Shown here: positions 37,538 through 45,983 of the stretch, one piece after another
Layout: each line of letters opens with the position of its first letter
Position numbering within the stretch: the first letter of the stretch is position 1
Assembly: GCF_009856365.1 (NCBI RefSeq)
Contig: NZ_WMEX01000002.1
Span: forward strand, 372,001 to 436,000
Length of the DNA stretch: 64,000 nucleotides
Reading direction: 5' to 3'
Source: Vreelandella halophila
GTDB lineage: Bacteria; Pseudomonadota; Gammaproteobacteria; Pseudomonadales; Oleiphilaceae
Notes under the pieces: generated by a model
What the model saw: only the letters and a program-made list of their open reading frames with translations
Told to the model about the DNA's origin: nothing
Database searches by the model: none
Made by a program: the position numbers and the translations under genes

Positions 37538-39569
37538 TCGTGCCGTCTTGTATTCCTGAGTCATTGTCAGCCGACGTTTCTCGGCCCAGCGTCCAGAGCC
37601 CCGCATACGTATTAAAGCTGGTCTGGGCATAGGTCACTGCCATCAGGTAACCCACCGGCCCATCAAGGAATCCAAGCCGTAGTATATAGACCTGAATGAA
37701 GGTTGTAATGGCCCTCAGTGTCGGGTAGAGCAGTGTCCAGGTCCGCTTACCTTTCTCCGCTTTCTGTTGGGCGCTCAGCCAGGAGTACTGGGCGCTCTTG
37801 GCCAGGGCGTGGCCATAATCGCGGTGGGTGTAATGGGTCAGGCGGCCACGCAGTGTCCTGATACGGGCACCGTCCGGAAGGAGTATGGCTTCGTGGACCT
37901 GGGCGCTGGAGAACGCGGAGCCTTCTCGGCGGAACACGCGCAGCGGGGCGCGGGCGCTGCGGCCGAAGTCCAGACGTTTGCCGTAAATGGTCACGGCCCA
38001 GCGGAGCTTGAAAGCATCCGCATTGGGTTCCCCGGCAAGCCTGTGGTTGATTTCCCGGGCGAGGTAGGGCGTTATCCGTTCATCGGCATCGATGGACAAT
38101 ACCCATTCCCCTGTTGCCTGTTCCAGGGCCCGTTGTTTCTGGGGGCCGAAGCCGGGCCAGTCAGTGACAGTGATTCTGTCTGTGTATTGCCGGGCAATGG
38201 CGACCGTGTCGTCGGTGCTCCCGCTGTCCACAACAATGATTTCGTCCGCGAGGCCCTTCAGGGATTCGAGGCAGGGGCCAATGTTGTCCGCTTCGTTGTA
38301 GGTGATCACGGTGGCGCTGAGTCGCTGGCTTCGCGTACGGGTCAGGCTCTCATCGAGAGCCCGGAACAGGAGGTGGGTCACTAAGGTTACGCTCAGCAGG
38401 TAGAAGGTGATGTAGATGCCGCGCTCAAGCGTGGCTTCGGTCAGCCCGAAGATCAGGTAGGCAAGCGGGACCATGGCGCCAACCCGAGCCAGTGAAGCGA
38501 CCCGATCATTCTCATGCCGGGCGTAACGCAGGAACTGGGTGAATGGGATACCGAGCACCAACAGCCAGGAGAGCGCCCCGAGAAGGCCCCGGGTGGCCAG
38601 GATCTGGAACAGGTCGTTGTGCGCGTGGTCGAGACAGCAGCGGGCCAGCCCCTGGGGCAGCTCGCCCGCTTCAATGCTGGCCTGTAACGCTTGCGCGTAA
38701 CCCTGGACGCCCACGCCGGAGAAAGGGGCGCTGGTAAAGAGGGCCAGCGCGTGCTGCCAGACATCGAACCGGTACTGGATGCCCCGGCCATAGTCCCCGT
38801 CCAGCACTGCCATAATCCCTTCCCCGAGCCGTGATTCCAGGCCCACGAACAGTCCCAGAATCAGCAGTCCGGCGATGGCCGAGACAATCCGCTGGCGGCG
38901 GCCGGCAAAAAGAACCAGAAAGAGAAGCAGGACCGGCAGGACCAGAACGTTGTTCCGGGTGCCGGACAGGTAGGCGGCGGTAAGGCCCAACAGACCGGCG
39001 AGCAGTGCCAGCAGGCAGGGCGTATAGTGCCTGTTGCTGAAAAGGGGTCCTGCCAGACCCAGAAGCATCAGGCCACTGAGCAGTGACAGGTTGCCGAAGG
39101 GAATGGCGTTGGTGGCACCGTTAGCCCGGTGAACACTTTCACCCCAGAGCAGGGGGTCTGCCGCGACCAGGCCTGCGAGGGCCGCACACCCCGCCAGCCC
39201 CAGAAGGGCCGCTCTTTCCCGTAACCCTGAGTAGGCCAGCGCGACAAGAAGTGGCCAGAAAAGCAGTAGGCGCCCGTGTTTGCCCAGGTTCTTGAAGTCC
39301 TCGTACCCGAAACCGTTCAGGGCCCAGGTGGCAAGGCTGACGAGTGCAAAGAACGCCAGGGCAAAGCCGATCAGCTTGATCTCCCGGTCAGCGGGAGGAA
39401 GCGCACGGGCGCCGCGCAGCCTGGCCATGACGATGAATCCGAGGCCGGCAAGGGCAACGCCGTAGGTGGCGCCTGAAAGAAGGCTGTCAACGAGCAGGGA
39501 GCCGGCGATTGCGACGGCAAAGAGGCTGGTAACAGCAAATGCGACCAGAGCATGAAGGGAAAAGGGCAA
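37530..39569 (-). CDS. O-antigen ligase-like membrane protein fused to GT2 transferase
   Basis: A 679-residue fusion. Residues 1-410 are a polytopic membrane protein with about ten hydrophobic segments and a large periplasmic loop (GVGVQGYAQAL, CCLDHAHNDLFQILATRG), the WaaL/Wzy pattern in which the His of HAHND is catalytic. Residues about 415-670 are a WaaE/KdtX-like GT2 with ATVITYNEADNI, VDSGSTDD and SIDADERI. The two halves could extend the LPS core in the cytoplasm and ligate polymer in the periplasm. It lies 12 bases after a lipoprotein gene. Confidence 0.88.
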   Translation of the reverse strand: MPFSLHALVAFAVTSLFAVAIAGSLLVDSLLSGATYGVALAGLGFIVMARLRGARALPPADREIKLIGFALAFFALVSLATWALNGFGYEDFKNLGKHGRLLLFWPLLVALAYSGLRERAALLGLAGCAALAGLVAADPLLWGESVHRANGATNAIPFGNLSLLSGLMLLGLAGPLFSNRHYTPCLLALLAGLLGLTAAYLSGTRNNVLVLPVLLLFLVLFAGRRQRIVSAIAGLLILGLFVGLESRLGEGIMAVLDGDYGRGIQYRFDVWQHALALFTSAPFSGVGVQGYAQALQASIEAGELPQGLARCCLDHAHNDLFQILATRGLLGALSWLLVLGIPFTQFLRYARHENDRVASLARVGAMVPLAYLIFGLTEATLERGIYITFYLLSVTLVTHLLFRALDESLTRTRSQRLSATVITYNEADNIGPCLESLKGLADEIIVVDSGSTDDTVAIARQYTDRITVTDWPGFGPQKQRALEQATGEWVLSIDADERITPYLAREINHRLAGEPNADAFKLRWAVTIYGKRLDFGRSARAPLRVFRREGSAFSSAQVHEAILLPDGARIRTLRGRLTHYTHRDYGHALAKSAQYSWLSAQQKAEKGKRTWTLLYPTLRAITTFIQVYILRLGFLDGPVGYLMAVTYAQTSFNTYAGLWTLGRETSADNDSGIQDGTNE

Positions 39570-39581
39570 TGTCGACTCCGG

Positions 39582-39914
39582 TCAGGCGTCTGGCCCCAGC
39601 GGGCTCAATTCACGCACTCTCGGCTCTCCGCACTCAGGATGATCCGATGTTTCGAGAAGCACCTTGAATTCATCCCCTGGAGCCCAGTCGCGATCATCCA
39701 TCTCAGTATGGAATCGGATCTCCCCGGGGAAGAAATCCATCGCCGCGGTATTTTCCTCGAAACTCACCAGTTCCGCAACGCCACGCATTATCGTCCATTC
39801 ACAGTCAATGTCCGCTTCCGGCTCCGAAGGAGTCTTTTTTTCAGGCTGGACCAGACTGCAGCCAGCCAGCAGCAGTATCAGCGTTGTGAGCAGCAGAACC
39901 TGGTGGCGTTTCAT
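39582..39914 (-). CDS. Predicted lipoprotein
   Basis: A 110-residue protein. The signal peptide and lipobox LLAGC put the acylated cysteine at 19. The mature part is acidic with two further cysteines and no recognised domain. The start MKRHQVLL is set by the signal peptide and overlaps the gntR stop. It lies between the GntR regulator and the WaaL-GT2 fusion on the same strand, so it is probably co-transcribed with them. Confidence 0.75.
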   Translation of the reverse strand: MKRHQVLLLTTLILLLAGCSLVQPEKKTPSEPEADIDCEWTIMRGVAELVSFEENTAAMDFFPGEIRFHTEMDDRDWAPGDEFKVLLETSDHPECGEPRVRELSPLGPDA

Positions 39915-40606
39915 GAGCCGGTCGCTCCCTGGGACCCCGATCCTTCCGTGTTGTCCGGCAGGCATGCAATCACCTGCTCACACTGCTTCATCGCGTATTC
40001 ATGGACGTTCTGCACCAGCCCTTCCTCATCACGGGCGCGCAGCAGGTCGAGCGATTCACGCATGTGATTGAGATTGTCCTCCAGTACCCTATTGCCCTGG
40101 CGCAGGGCCACAAACGCGCAGCGTTTGGCCGAGGGCCAGAGGTCATTGATGGCGGCGGTGATGAAGTAGTTGTTGGCATAGGCCAGCGAGGCCTGGGTGT
40201 ATTCAATGCCGGTATCCAGGAATTCCATAAGCTGGCCGTTACGGAAGGACTCGCACATGCTTTGGTACAGCGATTCCAACCGCTCCATATCGCCGGTTTC
40301 CCACTGGCGGACCAGCTTGCGCCCGGTGTGGCCCAGAAACACACTCATCGCTTCGTACAGGCTTCGTACGAAGTCCTCATCCAGCGTGGTCACAAATGCC
40401 CCCTTACGGGGCACGTTGCGCACCAGGTGGCGTTTCTCCAGCATCAGCAGCGCCTCCCTTACGGCGCCATGGCTCACGTCCAGCTCTTTGGCCATGTTGC
40501 TTTCATGGATCCGATCGCCTGAACTGAGCTGTTCAAAGGCGATCATGTTCTCAAGGTGACGGGCAACCTGTTCACTCAGGGTTTCGCGGGGTTTGAACGA
40601 CTGCAT
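39911..40606 (-). CDS. GntR/FCD-type transcriptional regulator
   Basis: A 231-residue protein with an N-terminal winged helix (about 10-72; IHESNMAKELDVSHGAVREALLMLEKR). A helical FCD-type effector domain follows (about 80-215). Such regulators bind short inverted repeats and respond to small carboxylates or sugars. It is divergent from sodB across 201 bases that contain a perfect inverted repeat, so autoregulation and control of sodB are both possible. It also heads the glycan operon on its own strand. Confidence 0.9.
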   Translation of the reverse strand: MQSFKPRETLSEQVARHLENMIAFEQLSSGDRIHESNMAKELDVSHGAVREALLMLEKRHLVRNVPRKGAFVTTLDEDFVRSLYEAMSVFLGHTGRKLVRQWETGDMERLESLYQSMCESFRNGQLMEFLDTGIEYTQASLAYANNYFITAAINDLWPSAKRCAFVALRQGNRVLEDNLNHMRESLDLLRARDEEGLVQNVHEYAMKQCEQVIACLPDNTEGSGSQGATGS

Positions 40607-40654
40607 TGCCGGAACTCGGGTTCATTTTTATGGGAGGATCGTATCATGTCATCG

Positions 40655-40678
40655 TTGCACAAATCAGCGGTTGTGCAA
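40655..40678. promoter_or_regulatory. Perfect inverted repeat, candidate operator
   Basis: TTGCACAA-N8-TTGTGCAA, two perfect 8-base arms, lies between the divergent gntR and sodB genes. It is 49 bases from the gntR start and 130 from sodB. The symmetry and place suit a dimeric regulator such as the adjacent GntR protein. Confidence 0.55.
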
Positions 40679-40807
40679 GTCGGCCCTTGATTTCTCTCAA
40701 ACTGATCCCAAAGTGGTAACGTAGACCCCAACGAAGGGGCTCGGTTGACTTTGTCGGCACCGAGGGGTCGAGCCCCCAATACTGAAGGCCGTTAAGGAGG
40801 AAACACT

Positions 40808-41416
40808 ATGGCTTTTGAACTCCCCAATCTTCCCTATTCCTACAACGCACTCGCGGAAAAGGGGATGTGCCAGGAAACGCTTGAGCTCCACCACGGCAAG
40901 CACCACAACACCTATGTCACGACCCTGAACAGTCTGGTCGAGCAGGACAGCAACCTGCAGGGCAAGTCGCTGGAAGAAATCGTCAAGCTCGCCTATGGCC
41001 GTGATGACCTGCAGAAAGTATTCAACCAGGCTGGCCAGCACTGGAACCACAACTTCTTCTGGGAAAACATGTCCCCCAACGGTGGCGGTATTCCGGGCAA
41101 GCTGGAGCAGAAGCTGGTCGAGGACTTCGGTTCCGTGGATGACTTCAAGGAGCAGTTCAAGACCACCGCTGTCGGCCAGTTCGGTTCTGGCTGGGGCTGG
41201 CTCGTGCTGGGCAACGACGGCAAGCTGAAGGTCACCAAGACCCCGAACGCCGTCAACCCGCTGGCAACCGGTGAAGGCAAGGTTCTGCTGGCACTGGACG
41301 TCTGGGAGCACAGTTACTATCTGGACTTCCGCAACCGTCGTCCGGACTATGTCATGAACTTCCTGAACAACCTGGCCAATTACGAGTACGCCGAGGAACA
41401 GCTCAACAAGGCGTAA
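40808..41416 (+). CDS. sodB: Iron superoxide dismutase
   Basis: A 202-residue Fe/Mn-type superoxide dismutase. Metal ligands are His28 (HHGKHH), His81 (WNHNFFW), Asp166 and His170 (LDVWEHSYY). Gln77 in NQAGQHWNH is at the position where iron enzymes carry glutamine, which supports the Fe type. It disproportionates superoxide in the cytoplasm. A strong AAGGAGG lies 8 bases before the ATG and codon use looks highly expressed. A terminator follows. Confidence 0.96.
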   Translation: MAFELPNLPYSYNALAEKGMCQETLELHHGKHHNTYVTTLNSLVEQDSNLQGKSLEEIVKLAYGRDDLQKVFNQAGQHWNHNFFWENMSPNGGGIPGKLEQKLVEDFGSVDDFKEQFKTTAVGQFGSGWGWLVLGNDGKLKVTKTPNAVNPLATGEGKVLLALDVWEHSYYLDFRNRRPDYVMNFLNNLANYEYAEEQLNKA

Positions 41417-41452
41417 ACCGGCCCTGGCTGCCCTCTTGTAAGGGCGCGCCTC

Positions 41453-41485
41453 AACCCCCGCCCGGTGCGTCCGGCCGGGGGTTTT
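41453..41485 (+). terminator. Rho-independent terminator of sodB
   Basis: A strong GC hairpin (AACCCCCGCCCGG / CCGGCCGGGGGTT, one mismatch, TGCGT loop) is followed by TTTT. It begins 36 bases after the sodB stop. It also separates sodB from the convergent hydrolase gene. Confidence 0.85.
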
Positions 41486-41494
41486 CTGTGTGTG

Positions 41495-42379
41495 TCAGTG
41501 AAGGCTGGCTACCAGCCCCCTGATGCGCTCCTGGATCCATTCAGGGTGCGTGACCGGCGCCCAGTGATTGGCCGCCAGCCGCTTGCAGCTCACCTGCTGG
41601 CAGTAACGGGTCATGGCCTCGTACACTGCTGGTGTCGCGAAGGCGTCCTCTTCCAGGATCAGTATCTGGCTGGGCGTTCTGATGCTGCCCGGGCGTGGCG
41701 TGGGCGGCGGGCTGAGCGCATTCTGGCGATAGAGCTGGAACGTATGGCGCGTCAGGCGGGTAACCTCATCGCGTGAGCGTGCCAGGTGAGGGTGATCGGC
41801 CGGGACGCCACCCATGGTCAGGGCAGCACGGTAAACCGGCGTGCCGACGGTGCTGAACACAGCCTGACCAAGGCCGGGAACATTCAGTGCCAGCATGTAC
41901 CAGGAGTGCAGCACCTGGTTCAGTGCCGGTTTGCGGTCGCCACCGCCCTTCAGGATCCCGTTCCGGACCCATTCGGCCGCCGCTCCAAGATGCGGGCCGG
42001 AAAGGCTGGTCCAGGATTCGGCCCGGCGGCCATAGACCGGGTCGGCAACGAAGCTCCAGCCGATGATCGAACCCCAGTCGTGGCCCACCAGGTGTGCGGT
42101 GCCTTCCCCGCCCCGGGTAGCCGTGATCACGGCATCAATGTCCTCCAGAAGGCAGGGGATCCGGTAGCCTTCGGCACGCGCTGGCGGTGTGCTCTGTCCT
42201 GCCCCCCGCATGTCGAAACCGATCACGTGGTAGTCGCTACTCAGTGCCTGCATATGGGGCAGCCAGAGGTCGTGGCAGTCGGGGAAGCCGTGCAGGAAGA
42301 GGATGGCCGGATTGGCCGGGTCGCCATCCTCCACAATATGGAGTTCCGTCTGGGGGCGTCTGAGAGTCCGTGTTCGCAT
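41495..42379 (-). CDS. Alpha/beta hydrolase, epoxide-hydrolase-like
   Basis: A 294-residue alpha/beta hydrolase with oxyanion region FLHGFPD and nucleophile elbow GHDWGS. Here the nucleophile is aspartate rather than serine, as in epoxide hydrolases and haloalkane dehalogenases. The C-terminal histidine is probably that of ANHWAPVTHPE. The substrate is unknown. It is divergent from a methyltransferase gene across about 70 bases. Confidence 0.85.
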   Translation of the reverse strand: MRTRTLRRPQTELHIVEDGDPANPAILFLHGFPDCHDLWLPHMQALSSDYHVIGFDMRGAGQSTPPARAEGYRIPCLLEDIDAVITATRGGEGTAHLVGHDWGSIIGWSFVADPVYGRRAESWTSLSGPHLGAAAEWVRNGILKGGGDRKPALNQVLHSWYMLALNVPGLGQAVFSTVGTPVYRAALTMGGVPADHPHLARSRDEVTRLTRHTFQLYRQNALSPPPTPRPGSIRTPSQILILEEDAFATPAVYEAMTRYCQQVSCKRLAANHWAPVTHPEWIQERIRGLVASLH

Positions 42380-42446
42380 GGGTCTGACCTGTAGCGGTGA
42401 TCCGGGTTATGCTTGTCGATCACCCATCATCCGGGAGGCAGGCGCT

Positions 42447-43124
42447 GTGTCATTGGCTGGATTTTACGAACGACACGTCTTTCCGCCCGTTCTGAAACTG
42501 GCCGAGCGGACGCTGGCGGATGTCCGCCGGGAGCTGCTCAGCCAGGCGTCGGGGGAAGTGCTGGAGATCGGCATCGGTTCCGGGCTCAGCCTGAGCCTGA
42601 GCCATTACGGACCAGCCGTGGAACGGATTGTGGGCCTGGAGCCCTCGGAGGTCCTGCTGGGCGAATGCCGGGAGCGTGTGGCTTCGCGCCATGAGGGGCC
42701 ACCGGTGGAACTGGTGCAGGCGGGGGCTGAGTCCATGCCCTTTGAGGACAACCGGTTCGATACCGTGGTGGCGTTCCTGGTGTTCTGCACCATCCCGGAG
42801 GCGGACCGGGCCGCGCTTGAGATGGCGCGGGTGCTGAAGCCGGGCGGCCGGCTGCTGTTCTTCGAACATGTGGCCGCCCGCGAGCCGGGCTTGGCCCGCT
42901 GGCAGCAGCGTCTCAACCCCCTCTGGAGACCGCTTGCCTGTGGCTGCAATATCAACCGGGATACCCGTCGGGTTTTTGAGCGTGCCGGCTTTGATATGAG
43001 CGGCGTCGAGGTCCAGCGTCATCCGGATATCCCCCTGCCGTTGGTGCAACCGGTGATTGAAGGGAATACCGGGCTGGCTGTCAGCGGCGAGAGCCCCCGA
43101 AGCGGCACGGGTCAAAAGCGCTGA
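42447..43124 (+). CDS. Class I SAM-dependent methyltransferase
   Basis: A 225-residue methyltransferase. The SAM-binding motif is EVLEIGIGSGLSLSL, followed by GLEPSE and the post-motif GAESMPFEDNRFDTV and LKPGGRLLFFEHV. The substrate is not evident; the overall pattern resembles small phospholipid- or thiol-methylating proteins. The start is GTG at 42447 with GGGAGG eight bases before it; upstream in-frame sequence is not used. The end overlaps the convergent FAD-oxidase gene by 44 bases. Confidence 0.88.
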   Translation: MSLAGFYERHVFPPVLKLAERTLADVRRELLSQASGEVLEIGIGSGLSLSLSHYGPAVERIVGLEPSEVLLGECRERVASRHEGPPVELVQAGAESMPFEDNRFDTVVAFLVFCTIPEADRAALEMARVLKPGGRLLFFEHVAAREPGLARWQQRLNPLWRPLACGCNINRDTRRVFERAGFDMSGVEVQRHPDIPLPLVQPVIEGNTGLAVSGESPRSGTGQKR

Positions 43125-44358
43125 CATCAATGGGCGTCGGCTCGGAGTGCATCATCATGCCCAGCAGCTCCGCGCTTCCTGCCGAGAGGGTCCACCCAAA
43201 GGTTCCATGGCCCGTATTGAGCCACAGGTTCTGTAAGGGGCCGGCGCCGAGGGCCGGCGGGCCATCAGGCAGCATGGGCCGGAAGCCGGTCCAGGGCTCC
43301 GCATGATTGAAATCTGCGGCGCCCGGGAAGCGCTCGTTGATGGCTTCCTGAAGCACCTGCAGTCGTGATTCCGGTATCCGGCGGTTGAAGCCGGCCAGCT
43401 CCGCGAAGCCGGTGATCCGCATCCGGTCTCCGAGACGGGTGATGGCAACCTTGTTGTCCAGGTCTACCACCGTGGAGCGGGGCGCTTTGTCGGGATTGTC
43501 CAGGGGTGCCGTCAGGGAGTAGCCCTTGACCGGGTAGACGGAGAGCTTGAGGCCCAGTGGCCGGACAAGGTCCCGCGAGGCGCAGCCGGCACAGACAACG
43601 GTCGCATCAGCCGCCTCAAGCCAGCTCCTGTTGCCGTCGGAAACATGAGCGCCTTCCAGGGCATCACCGTTATGTTCCCACTGTGTCACGCTCGTGCCGA
43701 AGAAGAACCGGACACCCGCTTCCCGGCATTGAGCCATGAGCAGTTGTGAAAGGCGATGGCAGTCGCCGGTGCCGTCACCGTTGATCAGAAGGGATGGCTG
43801 CAGGTCCCCGGTTGCCGCCAGCGCGGGTTCCTGGCGATTGACTGAGTCGGCGTTCAGCCACTCATGCTCGATGCTCTGTTCCGCCAAAGCTCGGGCCTTG
43901 GTCTGCAGACCGGCGTATTCCACCGGGTCGCGGCTGATTTCCAGCAGCCCCTCATGATGGCCATCAAAGCCTTCCGGCAGTTCCTCGTCAATCGCGTGGA
44001 ACGCATTACGGCTGACCTGGCCAAGCTGGAGCATGGCGCGGTTGCTGGCGTCATAGCGGCCGCTCTCCCAGGCGTAGCGCAGCGTCTGGAAGAGAAAGCT
44101 GATCGTTCTCGGTGCTGGCGGCATGTGCATCTTCAGCGGGCCCTGCCGACGCACCAGGCCCTTAAGGCCCACGCCGATCAGATCCGGTGCCGCCCAGGGG
44201 GAGACGTGGCCGTAGGAGCGCTGGCCGGCATTGGCATAGCTTGTCTCCATGCCCGGGCCCTCGTGCGCTTCGACCACCGTCACTGAATACCCTCTGCGGG
44301 CCAGCATCCGGGCGGTGGTTAAACCGACAATGCCGGCGCCGACGACAAGTGCTCTCAT
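43081..44358 (-). CDS. DadA-like FAD-dependent amino acid dehydrogenase
   Basis: A 425-residue flavoprotein. It has the dinucleotide fold VVGAGIVGLTTARML at the N-terminus and the ETSYANAGQRSYGHVSPWA segment typical of D-amino acid dehydrogenase small subunits. A late GTGDCHRL and a FAD-contact TGHGTFGWT lie near the C-terminus. It would oxidise a D- or imino-amino acid and pass electrons to the quinone pool. It is coupled to the upstream M24 gene by a 4-base overlap, which suggests successive steps in one pathway. Confidence 0.87.
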   Translation of the reverse strand: MRALVVGAGIVGLTTARMLARRGYSVTVVEAHEGPGMETSYANAGQRSYGHVSPWAAPDLIGVGLKGLVRRQGPLKMHMPPAPRTISFLFQTLRYAWESGRYDASNRAMLQLGQVSRNAFHAIDEELPEGFDGHHEGLLEISRDPVEYAGLQTKARALAEQSIEHEWLNADSVNRQEPALAATGDLQPSLLINGDGTGDCHRLSQLLMAQCREAGVRFFFGTSVTQWEHNGDALEGAHVSDGNRSWLEAADATVVCAGCASRDLVRPLGLKLSVYPVKGYSLTAPLDNPDKAPRSTVVDLDNKVAITRLGDRMRITGFAELAGFNRRIPESRLQVLQEAINERFPGAADFNHAEPWTGFRPMLPDGPPALGAGPLQNLWLNTGHGTFGWTLSAGSAELLGMMMHSEPTPIDVSAFDPCRFGGSRR

Positions 44359-45542
44359 GAGGATGGCTCCCGCAGCTGCCAGTCGTTACAGGTGATGGGA
44401 GTGGCCCCGTTATCACCTACGACGACCGTGTTGCTCATACCGATTCCGAACTCACCCGGTGCCCGCAGGCACAGGGGCAGGTGGAAGACCATGCCCGGCT
44501 CGAACGGGGATTCCTCGCCCTCGGCGATGAAGCCGGTCCCCTCGACCCAGCTCGGAGGGAACTGCGCCCCCACGGTGTAGCCGAAGACACCGGAGAAAAA
44601 GACCTCGTCCGCAACTTCCGCCAGGACCCGATTGGCGGCTGTTGCCGCGTCTGTAAAGCGCTGCCCCGGACGCATCTCCGAGACCAGCGTGTCGTGAAGA
44701 CGGTGGCAGACATCGTTGAGCCGTTTCATCCGGTCCGACGCCTGCCCCGCAACGGCTGTACGCATCTGCGGCGCGGTGTAGCGGTGGCGCACGGCTCCGA
44801 ATTCGAGGAAGACGGATTCGTTCTTCTTGATAACCCGACTCTGATGGTTGAGGTGGATCACGCTGCTGCGTGGCCCGCTGACCACAATGGGCTGCAGGCT
44901 CATGAACTCGCTGCCGGCGGCCAGCATGGCGCGGGCGCCTTCCGCCGCAATGGTGTTCTCGTCCACGCCCGGTTCGATCACGGCCATGGCGGCCTCCAGG
45001 CCGGCCATGGTCATGCGTGCGCTCTCGTGCAGACGTTCCAGCTCTGCTGCTGTCTTGACGCGCCGGACGCGGTCCAGCACGGCGCTGGATTCATGGAAGG
45101 CCGTATCGGGCAACTGGGCCCGAAGGGCGTCCAGCACGCCGGGGCGCAGGCCGTTGCCCCACTGGTTGATGCCGATGGCGCGGCAGTCCCGGAGCTGGTC
45201 CACCAGGGGGCCGATCACGGACTGGACAGACTCCCACCGGTATCCATCCACCTCGTCCACCAGGGCCGTCGCCGCAGCGGGGCCGGTTTCAATGGAGGGC
45301 ACCTGGAGGAAGCAGCGCTCCGGGCGGAAGACCAGTGCCGCATGGACCGAGACCTCAAAGGTCCGGTAACCGGTGAGGTAGTTGATCTCGCCTGGATTGG
45401 TCACCAGCAGTGCCTCAAGGCCGGCCTCGCGCATGGCCCTGGCCACCCGCTGGCGGCGTGCCCGGAATTCTTCGGCGTCGAAGCTCTGTTCAGTGCCTGC
45501 TGCTGTGCTTCGCAGTGCCTCAAGGTACGCGGTGTGATCCAT
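44355..45542 (-). CDS. M24 (creatinase/prolidase-fold) hydrolase lacking metal ligands
   Basis: A 395-residue protein. It has a creatinase-type N-terminal domain (about 25-160; NYLTGYRTFEVSV) and a pita-bread C-terminal domain (about 165-390). At the five positions where prolidases hold Asp, Asp, His, Glu and Glu, the sequence reads LEFGA, PQMRT, GYTVG, FHLPLC and GMSNT, so none is kept. This resembles creatinase and ectoine-hydrolase-type members that work without metal. The partner gene is a DadA-like oxidase. The substrate is unknown. Confidence 0.8.
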   Translation of the reverse strand: MDHTAYLEALRSTAAGTEQSFDAEEFRARRQRVARAMREAGLEALLVTNPGEINYLTGYRTFEVSVHAALVFRPERCFLQVPSIETGPAAATALVDEVDGYRWESVQSVIGPLVDQLRDCRAIGINQWGNGLRPGVLDALRAQLPDTAFHESSAVLDRVRRVKTAAELERLHESARMTMAGLEAAMAVIEPGVDENTIAAEGARAMLAAGSEFMSLQPIVVSGPRSSVIHLNHQSRVIKKNESVFLEFGAVRHRYTAPQMRTAVAGQASDRMKRLNDVCHRLHDTLVSEMRPGQRFTDAATAANRVLAEVADEVFFSGVFGYTVGAQFPPSWVEGTGFIAEGEESPFEPGMVFHLPLCLRAPGEFGIGMSNTVVVGDNGATPITCNDWQLREPSS

Positions 45543-45621
45543 GGCTGGCCTCTGGTAATGTCTGACCTTTACGCAAGTGAAGCAGATTTACCCCGACCCT
45601 GTCGTCCAGAATGGAGTCCGT

Positions 45622-45981
45622 ATGAGTACTGATGCAGGAAGTCCGCAACTCAGGCCGTGTCCGCGCAAGCCCAATTGTGTTTCCAGCCAGGGCCGGGGGA
45701 AGCAGTACATAGAGCCCTTGCCGGGGGATGAAGGCACATGGGAGCGGCTGCCTGGCGTGCTGGAGGCCCTGGGGGGCGTACGGCTCGTGGAGCAGACGGC
45801 GGAGACCATCCGCGCCGAGGCCCGCACCCGGGTGCTGCGGTTCGTGGACGATCTGGATTTTGTCCGTGACCCGGAGCAGGGCGTGATCCAGGTGCGTTCG
45901 GCTTCACGGCTCGGCTATTCGGATTTCGGCGTGAACCGGCGGCGGCTGGAAACCGTGCGCAGTGAGCTGAAGAAGAGGTAG
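45622..45981 (+). CDS. DUF1499 family protein
   Basis: A 119-residue protein with the DUF1499 marks CPRKPNCVSSQ near the start, DLDFV in the middle and QVRSASRLGYSDFGVNRRR near the end. The function of the family is unknown; some members are envelope-associated. The start MSTDAGSP is preferred because a GGAG lies just upstream, over an earlier in-frame ATG. It is followed by a 2-base gap and an acyltransferase-like gene. Confidence 0.85.
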   Translation: MSTDAGSPQLRPCPRKPNCVSSQGRGKQYIEPLPGDEGTWERLPGVLEALGGVRLVEQTAETIRAEARTRVLRFVDDLDFVRDPEQGVIQVRSASRLGYSDFGVNRRRLETVRSELKKR

Positions 45982-45983
45982 CC

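Noticed and set aside
37106..37615. A 169-codon plus-strand frame in the gap between glycosyltransferases
   Set aside because: The minus strand carries a better explanation, a broken sulfotransferase with two recognisable motifs.
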